Of a stretch of 10,633 nt of DNA, positions 6,609-10,633 are shown piece by piece. The notes under the pieces are model-generated. The model searched no databases. It worked only from the letters and a program-made list of their open reading frames with translations, and was not told the origin of the DNA. Each line of letters starts with the position of its first letter. Positions within the stretch are counted from its first letter, which is position 1. Source of the stretch: CAZGTQ01 sp964528575 (GTDB lineage: Bacteria > Planctomycetota > UBA1135 > GCA-002686595); the NCBI GenBank assembly GCA_964528575.1, contig CAZGTQ010000404.1:1-10633 (forward strand), in the 5' to 3' direction. A program made the translations under genes and the position numbers.

Positions 6609-8327
6609 CTACCAGTCCGTCGTGAACGCGTCCGACTGCTGGAATTCGGCCCCCTGGAGGATCCGGGGGCGGATGAAGAAGAGCACGTGGACGCGCTCCT
6701 TGCGCTGGAACTTGCTCTTGAAGAGGTACCCCAGAAGCGGGATGTCCCCCAGGAGCGGCACCTTGTTCTCCGCGTCGCGGGTCCGCTCGGTCGTGAGCCC
6801 GCCGAGGATGACCGCCTGGCCGGGCTCGAGGTGCACGACGGTGCGGGCGGAGCGCTTCGAGATGACCGGGGTGCTGAGCAGGCCCCCCTGGAACGCGACG
6901 GTCGCCGCCGTCGAGGTCTGGGTCGAGGCCTCGATGTCGATGTGCAGCGACACCGTATCGGTGCCGAGCACGCGCGGGATCACGTAGAGCTGAATGCCGA
7001 CCGGCTTGAACGTCAGCGCGACCGTCGGGTTGTCGTTCTGCAGGTTGGTGAACGAGTAGAACGGCACCTCGTCGATGTTGACGATGTCGGCGCGCACGCC
7101 TTCGCGCACGACGATCTTCGGCTGCGACATGATCGCGACGTTCTCCCAGCGCGCGATCGCCTCGAGCACGAGGTTGAAGATCGTCTCGTCCTGGACGGCG
7201 CCGAGCGCGAGCACCGCCTCGTTCATCGTCTCCGCGTTCGGCAGGTCGTAGTCGAAGGCGTCGACGAACACGCCCTCGGGGAAGTCGAAGACCGGCGCGC
7301 CCACCGGCGAGCGCAGGCCGATGTCGAGCTCGTCGGTCTCCGACAGCTCGACGATCTTCGCCTCGATCTCGATCTGCGGGATGCTCGCGACGAACGTGTT
7401 CATCCAGTCCTCGACCTCGCGCAGGAGCGCGGGCATCGCCGTCACCATGAGGCGGTCGGCGACCGGCACAGCGAGCGGCGGCTTGATCGGCGGGTAGGCG
7501 CGCAGGTCGTCGAAGTACTCGAGGTCCGCGCCCTCCAGCAGGATCACCTCGACCTCGTCCGGCAGCACCTCCTCGTGCTTCGGCGGCCGCACGTCGGGCT
7601 CGTTCGCGCCGTAGATGTCCCATTTGATCGGGAAGTCGGCGAACAGGATCATCTCCTGCAGCACCTTGCGCCCGCGGTTGGGCGTGAGCGGGAAGGGCTT
7701 CGTGATGCGGCCGTCCGGGTGGACCTGGATGCGCTCGCCGTGGACGAGATAGGGGTTGTAGGACAGCTCGTCGGGCTTCACGTCCTGGGCTGCGCCGGCA
7801 CCCGCAGGCTCGTCGGGCGCCTCGCCGAGCAAGTCGGGGCTCGGCTCGGCCTGCGGCGCGGCCGCCGGATCGCCGGTCGTCTCGTCGGAGCCCTCGGCCG
7901 GCGGCACGGCCTGCGGCTCGGCGAGCGCGGGTTCTTGCGCCGGACCTGCCGGAGCCGGGGTCGGCGCCGGCTCCTGCGCGGACGTCGGGACGCCGGCCTC
8001 CTCGCTCCCGGCCTGCGGCGGGCCGCCCTCGGCCGCCGGCTCTTGCGTCCCGGCGTCGAGCGCTTGCTGCGCCGTCGCGGGGCTCTCGGGCTCCTCCCCG
8101 GCGATCGTGATCGGCGGCAGATCGGCCGCGTCGCCCTCGCCGACGACGCCCTCGACCTTCGTCGCGCCGGGTCCGGCGAGCAGCGCGGCGAGGTCGGCGA
8201 GCGAGCCGCGCTCGGCGGCGGGCTCGGGCGGGCCGGCGCAACCGCAAGCGCCGCCGAGCGCAACGCACGCGAGCCAGGCGGTGCGGGTCGGCGCTGTGCG
8301 CAGTCCTGTGGCAACGGCCGGGCTCAT
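6609..8327 (-). CDS. Secretin, GspD/PilQ family outer-membrane channel
   Basis: Forms the multimeric outer-membrane gate of a type II secretion or type IV pilus system. The 572-residue product has a hydrophobic N-terminal export signal (about 15-30) with cysteines at 21, 28 and 30, none in a textbook lipobox. A long Pro/Ala/Glu/Gly-rich linker follows at about 78-180, then an N-domain region (roughly 185-330, ending EVEDWMNTFVASIPQIEIEA) and the secretin core (about 320-557). The core carries EPGQAVILGGLTTERTRDAE (501-520) and the signature NKVPLLGDIPLLGYLFKSKF (521-540), then ERVHVLFFIRPRIL (544-557). Few of the usual repeated N-domains (N0-N3) are recognisable and the linker takes their place. 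No good ribosome-binding site precedes the ATG, so coupling to the gene 43 bases upstream is possible. The next gene is gspK-like, which favours a type II-like machine over a pilus; I leave the symbol blank because the subtype is uncertain. Confidence 0.95.
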   Translation of the reverse strand: MSPAVATGLRTAPTRTAWLACVALGGACGCAGPPEPAAERGSLADLAALLAGPGATKVEGVVGEGDAADLPPITIAGEEPESPATAQQALDAGTQEPAAEGGPPQAGSEEAGVPTSAQEPAPTPAPAGPAQEPALAEPQAVPPAEGSDETTGDPAAAPQAEPSPDLLGEAPDEPAGAGAAQDVKPDELSYNPYLVHGERIQVHPDGRITKPFPLTPNRGRKVLQEMILFADFPIKWDIYGANEPDVRPPKHEEVLPDEVEVILLEGADLEYFDDLRAYPPIKPPLAVPVADRLMVTAMPALLREVEDWMNTFVASIPQIEIEAKIVELSETDELDIGLRSPVGAPVFDFPEGVFVDAFDYDLPNAETMNEAVLALGAVQDETIFNLVLEAIARWENVAIMSQPKIVVREGVRADIVNIDEVPFYSFTNLQNDNPTVALTFKPVGIQLYVIPRVLGTDTVSLHIDIEASTQTSTAATVAFQGGLLSTPVISKRSARTVVHLEPGQAVILGGLTTERTRDAENKVPLLGDIPLLGYLFKSKFQRKERVHVLFFIRPRILQGAEFQQSDAFTTDW

Positions 8328-8370
8328 GCGAGCACGGCGGCGTCCGAGGGGGCCACGGAGGAGCGGCGCG

Positions 8371-8811
8371 CTACAAGCGAGCGCTGACCTGAGCGGTGAT
8401 GTCGGTGATCGACCGCCCGTCCTTGTGGCTGATGTCCTTCCAGACGCTGCAGTAGCCGCTGGCGAGCCGCTCGGCCTCGCAGGCCTTCGTCACGCGTTCC
8501 TTGGCCTTCTGGCGCAGACGGATGCCTTCCGGAGTGTCGGGATCGACCCCGTTCTTCTTCATCTCCTGGATCTCGGGCGTGGCATCGAGCAGCGCGTCCC
8601 AGTCGACCCGCGCGGGCAGCGACAGCTTGCGCTTGTCCCGCAGCCCGCAAATGTTGTCGGCGGCGTCGCAGATCCAGCCTTTGTCGTCCTCGACCAGCGA
8701 ACCGGTGACTTCCGCGAGGATGTCGGCGAGCGGCTCGTGAAGCGCGCGAGCGCCCTGGACCGGTACCGCCCCTGCCAAGAGGACCAGGACCCAAGGGAGC
8801 AGTTGGAGCAT
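8371..8811 (-). CDS. Exported four-cysteine protein of unknown function
   Basis: I do not recognise this 146-residue protein. It starts with a clear export signal, MLQLLPWVLVLLAGAVPVQG (1-20), probably cut near residues 20-23. The mature part is mostly helical and charged, with cysteines at 48, 55, 111 and 121 that could form two disulfides (WICDAADNICG and KACEAERLASGYC). A helical stretch with a possible turn, EMKKNGVDPDTPEGIRLRQK (83-102), lies between the two pairs. The start is set by the signal peptide and by an AAAGG six bases upstream of the ATG; in-frame Met codons further upstream give Arg/Pro-rich sequence without a signal. It lies 43 bases before the secretin gene on the same strand and is probably the first gene of that operon, so a role as a periplasmic accessory factor or substrate of the secretion machine is reasonable but unproven. 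Confidence 0.82.
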   Translation of the reverse strand: MLQLLPWVLVLLAGAVPVQGARALHEPLADILAEVTGSLVEDDKGWICDAADNICGLRDKRKLSLPARVDWDALLDATPEIQEMKKNGVDPDTPEGIRLRQKAKERVTKACEAERLASGYCSVWKDISHKDGRSITDITAQVSARL

Positions 8812-8817
8812 GGCGGA

Positions 8818-8822
8818 CCTTC
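8818..8822 (-). promoter_or_regulatory. Ribosome-binding site of the four-cysteine protein gene
   Basis: AAAGG on the minus strand, six bases before the ATG at 8811. It decides this start, which gives a clean signal peptide, over upstream in-frame Met codons. Confidence 0.6.
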
Positions 8823-8986
8823 TTCGAAACTCGTGACGGGATGGGGATCTCGTCCGCCGTCCCTCCGCGCGAGCGCGGCGAGCCGACGCAGCCCGACGAC
8901 ATGACCGAGGCAAAGCACCCCCGAGCACCTCATCGGAGCGACCGCCGACCGACTTGAACGGCATGCCCGAACGGCCGCGACCGGGT

Positions 8987-9010
8987 CGTGGGCCCGGACG
9001 AGGGCCCACG
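8987..9010. repeat. Perfect 9-bp inverted repeat in intergenic gap
   Basis: The arms CGTGGGCCC and GGGCCCACG are separated by six bases. On RNA from either strand this would be a very stable hairpin. It has no U-run on the minus strand, so it would be an atypical terminator; a mRNA 3'-end stabiliser or a dyad operator are alternatives. Confidence 0.6.
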
Positions 9011-9030
9011 CTCCCAAGTTACTCCCTCGG

Positions 9031-9075
9031 CCGGGCTCGCGCTCCCCTTTGGGGCCGTCCCGGTGATTTTTTTTT
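9031..9075 (+). terminator. Terminator-like structure ending in T9, plus-strand orientation
   Basis: On the plus strand CCGGG (9031-9035) can pair with CCCGG (9059-9063), enclosing a small CCCC-TTT-GGGG hairpin (9044-9054); three bases later comes a run of nine T (9067-9075). This is the layout of an intrinsic terminator, but for plus-strand transcription, and no plus-strand gene is visible upstream. The outer stem is only 5 bp. It may end an unseen antisense or small RNA, or the run may act only as an A-tract on the minus strand. Confidence 0.35.
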
Positions 9076-9104
9076 CATCCGCCGCCGACGCTCCCGACCG
9101 GGCC

Positions 9105-9135
9105 GGGACGACGCTCTCGCCGCCACCGTCGTCCC
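9105..9135 (-). terminator. Stem-loop just after the HAF-repeat gene stop
   Basis: GGGACGACG and CGTCGTCCC form a perfect 9-base stem with a 13-base loop, starting one base past the TAA at 9139-9137. The position fits transcript termination or 3'-end protection for the HAF-repeat gene. There is no U-run after it on the minus strand, so it is not a textbook intrinsic terminator. Confidence 0.5.
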
Positions 9136-9136
9136 C

Positions 9137-10528
9137 TTACGGTTGGAAGTCGAGCCGAACGGCGTTCGAGAACGAGAAGCCCTCCGGCTGATCCGCGTCG
9201 GGACGCAAGCACTGCACCCAGATCGACGCCGGACCGCCGCCGCCCTTGATCCCGGGAACGACGAACGTCCCTGCCGAGCCGGTGGGAAACGTTGCCAGGG
9301 CGAACGGCAGCGCGACGAGCGTGCCGCCCTTGAAGGGCAGCGGGTTGCCCGCGACTGCGAGCACGACGAAGACGTCTGTGAACGCCGGCGCGCCGACGAG
9401 CGTGACGTCGACCGTCGTGCCGGACGAGAGGTCGCCGCCGAAGGCCGAGAGCTCCATCGGCCCGGGGCCACCGAAGCCGACGTCGGCCTGGTACGCCCCG
9501 ATCGGATCGAGCAGCACGGCGCCGGTCTGACCCGTCAGGGTGTCGGTGGCGATGCCGAGCAACTGGCGCGCGTCGTTGATCGCCATCCTGAACGACGTGA
9601 GGAGGTCGAATTGCGCGGCCGAGGGGGCGAGCAGCGACTCGGGGTCGTGCTCGCCGAGGCCCTCGAAGCGAACGCGCTCCTCGATCTGGGTCGCCTGGTA
9701 CAGCGTGTCGCCGTGGTCGTTGATGTCGTGCGCGTTCGCGTGGGGGCTGCAGTTGGTCAGGATCTGCCAGCCCACGCCGTCGACGTAGCGTGCCGCCTGG
9801 TACACGCAGCTCGTGCTCGTGGCGAGCACCGCCGTGCCGGCCACCTGCCCGAAGGAGTTGATCGCGTAGCCGGTGGTGGCGCCGTAGCCCGTGGGACCGC
9901 TCGGCAGGCCGAGGTCCTCGACGACCAGCGTGTCGAGATCCATGCGGCGGCCCGTGCGGTCGCAGAACTGGCGCTGGTCGTTGATCGACTGCGGATCGAA
10001 GACGCCGAACGGGTTGAGGTCCATGATGCCGCCAGGCGAGTTGAACCAGACCGGGTAGCGGAACATGCCCGTGCGCGAGTAGCCGAGGATGTCGCCGAGG
10101 TTGTTGACCGCCGTCGCCACGGCGCCCAGGTGTCCCGGCAGCTTGCCGAGCTCGACGATCGTGTAGCCGCCCAGACCGTCGGGCTGCCAGGCAACGGCCC
10201 GTCCGCCGAACTCGGGCGAGGTGGTGGACGTGCTCAGCGAGCCGACGATCGTGCCCGTCTCGGCCACGTCGAGCGCCCAACTGCTCCCATCGCCTGGCGC
10301 CAGCGGCAAGAGCTGCATCGGCGCGGTGGCCGAGGCCACCCATCCGCGAGTCGCGTTGCCTACGTACACCTGACCGACGCCGGTGCCGGTCTCGGACAGG
10401 TCATTCACGACCGTGGCCTCGCCGAGGAAGGTGGCCGTGTAGCGGGGCGGCGACTGAGCCGAGGCGGGCGCCGCGAGGAACAACGCCGAGGTCAGGACGG
10501 ACAGTCGCACGAGGAACGAGGACGTCAT
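9137..10528 (-). CDS. Exported HAF-repeat (probable beta-propeller) protein
   Basis: A 463-residue secreted or surface protein. A Sec signal peptide spans 1-24 (SALFLAAPASA, cut before QSPPRY). Residues 30-340 carry repeats of the HAF type, pattern roughly 'A.dIN..G.ivG': VVNDLSETGTGVGQ (40-53), ALDVAETGTIVGS (85-97), ATAVNNLGDILGYS (138-151), a degenerate QSINDQRQFCD (180-190), GYAINSFGQVAGT (220-232), AHDINDHGDTLYQ (266-278) and RMAINDARQLLG (314-325). Seven units would suit a seven-bladed propeller, but that is inference. Residues about 350-463 form a separate C-terminal beta-rich domain ending GFSFSNAVRLDFQP, like a tail I associate with secreted planctomycete proteins. The ATG has GGGAG eight bases upstream. 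No catalytic motif is visible; binding or surface attachment is the likeliest role. It is transcribed separately from the secretin group, judging by the structured gap that follows. Confidence 0.86.
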   Translation of the reverse strand: MTSSFLVRLSVLTSALFLAAPASAQSPPRYTATFLGEATVVNDLSETGTGVGQVYVGNATRGWVASATAPMQLLPLAPGDGSSWALDVAETGTIVGSLSTSTTSPEFGGRAVAWQPDGLGGYTIVELGKLPGHLGAVATAVNNLGDILGYSRTGMFRYPVWFNSPGGIMDLNPFGVFDPQSINDQRQFCDRTGRRMDLDTLVVEDLGLPSGPTGYGATTGYAINSFGQVAGTAVLATSTSCVYQAARYVDGVGWQILTNCSPHANAHDINDHGDTLYQATQIEERVRFEGLGEHDPESLLAPSAAQFDLLTSFRMAINDARQLLGIATDTLTGQTGAVLLDPIGAYQADVGFGGPGPMELSAFGGDLSSGTTVDVTLVGAPAFTDVFVVLAVAGNPLPFKGGTLVALPFALATFPTGSAGTFVVPGIKGGGGPASIWVQCLRPDADQPEGFSFSNAVRLDFQP

Positions 10529-10536
10529 GGGGGGAG

Positions 10537-10541
10537 CTCCC
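10537..10541 (-). promoter_or_regulatory. Ribosome-binding site of HAF-repeat gene
   Basis: GGGAG on the minus strand, eight bases before the ATG at 10528. It lies within the 8-base palindrome GGAGCTCC (10533-10540) plus one base, so pairing there could limit access. Confidence 0.5.
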
Positions 10542-10568
10542 GGGACGTCTCGCGGTGGACGGGACGTC
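10541..10568. repeat. 9-bp direct repeats in leader of HAF-repeat gene
   Basis: CGGGACGTC occurs at 10541-10549 and again at 10560-10568, 19 bases start to start, in the short leader of the HAF-repeat gene. Each copy contains the palindrome GACGTC, and a third GACGTC lies at 10521-10526 across the start codon. Regularly spaced copies could be binding sites for a regulator. GACGTC is not rare in this GC-rich coding DNA, so chance is possible. Confidence 0.35.
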
Positions 10569-10600
10569 GGCTGTTCACGTGATGAATCAGGTGCCTGCTC

Positions 10601-10616
10601 GAGACTTGCGAGTCTC
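10601..10616. repeat. Inverted repeat upstream of HAF-repeat gene
   Basis: GAGACT and AGTCTC flank a 4-base loop (TGCG), a perfect 6-bp dyad about 75-90 bases before the HAF-repeat start. There is no U-run on either side. It could be an operator or the end of the preceding transcript; the window ends 17 bases further on. Confidence 0.4.
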
Positions 10617-10633
10617 TTGGCAACAAGCGAGCC

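Larger units (their letters stand above)
8812..9136. other. Non-coding gap with stacked hairpins and a T9 run
   Basis: About 325 bases without a supportable gene. It should hold the 3' end of the HAF-repeat gene and the promoter of the secretin operon, both on the minus strand. Direct reading shows two perfect 9-base-stem inverted repeats (9105-9135 and 8987-9010) and a nine-T run on the plus strand (9067-9075). I could not find a convincing -35/-10 pair or a sigma-54 box for the secretin operon here. Open frames through the gap are Arg/Pro-rich extensions of coding regions. Confidence 0.7.

Noticed and set aside
4788..8387. Plus-strand open frame of 1199 codons opposite the secretin and gspK-like genes
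   Set aside because: Its product is rich in Arg, Leu, Val, Asp and His with no domain, and it is an exact antisense shadow of well-identified minus-strand genes; long antisense frames are expected at this GC content.
8880..8990. Possible sigma-54 or sigma-70 promoter for the secretin operon
   Set aside because: GGTGC..TTGC-like and TTCAAG-like boxes exist, but spacing or the -10 match is poor, so no site is claimed.
8371..9009. Longer version of the four-cysteine protein starting at 9009
   Set aside because: The extra 66 residues are Arg/Gly/Pro-rich, place the signal peptide internally and run through a 9-bp hairpin; the start at 8811 has a ribosome-binding site.
9067..9075. T9 run as a frameshift or sequencing artefact in a gene
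   Set aside because: It lies in a non-coding gap, so no frame depends on its length.
8954..10582. Plus-strand open frame of 542 codons opposite the HAF-repeat gene
   Set aside because: Antisense shadow; the minus-strand frame has a signal peptide, repeats and a ribosome-binding site.

Overview
The window is a compact, very GC-rich stretch of bacterial chromosome. Every gene I can support lies on the minus strand, so transcription runs from high to low coordinates. The organism is probably from a GC-rich phylum of complex bacteria. I lean towards Planctomycetota, because the gene at 9137-10528 encodes a HAF-repeat protein whose C-terminal domain ends in a 'GFSFSNAVRLDF'-type stretch that I associate with secreted planctomycete proteins, and because secretin and GspK homologues are interrupted by long Gly- or Pro/Ala-rich linkers. 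This placement is inference; Myxococcota or another GC-rich phylum is not excluded.

Layout in transcription order. (1) 10528-9137: an exported HAF-repeat, probably beta-propeller protein, with inverted and direct repeats upstream and a 9-bp-stem hairpin just after its stop. (2) 9136-8812: a 325-base non-coding gap holding a second perfect 9-bp hairpin and a plus-strand T9 run preceded by a stem-loop. (3) 8811-4890: a type II secretion / type IV pilus-like block: a 146-aa exported protein of unknown function with four cysteines, a GspD/PilQ-family secretin, and a GspK-like minor pseudopilin. (4) 4893-3325: a hydantoinase B / 5-oxoprolinase beta-type enzyme whose GTG start overlaps the gspK stop; no partner HyuA subunit is in the window. 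(5) 3164-92: purA, uppS and cdsA, joined by 4-base stop/start overlaps.

How they work together: the secretin and GspK-like protein would belong to one envelope-spanning secretion or pilus machine; the other parts (ATPase, platform, major pseudopilin, prepilin peptidase) are not here. UppS makes undecaprenyl diphosphate for the peptidoglycan and envelope-glycan lipid carrier, and CdsA makes CDP-diacylglycerol for phospholipids, so these two supply the envelope. PurA makes adenylosuccinate for AMP synthesis and appears to be linked to them by co-transcription rather than by pathway.

There are no tRNA or rRNA genes, CRISPR arrays, transposases or phage genes that I can see. I found no clear new biological system. 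The best candidates for a second look are the CdsA signature with two substituted conserved residues, the small exported cysteine protein at the head of the secretin operon, the HyuB gene translationally coupled to gspK, and the structured gap at 8812-9136.
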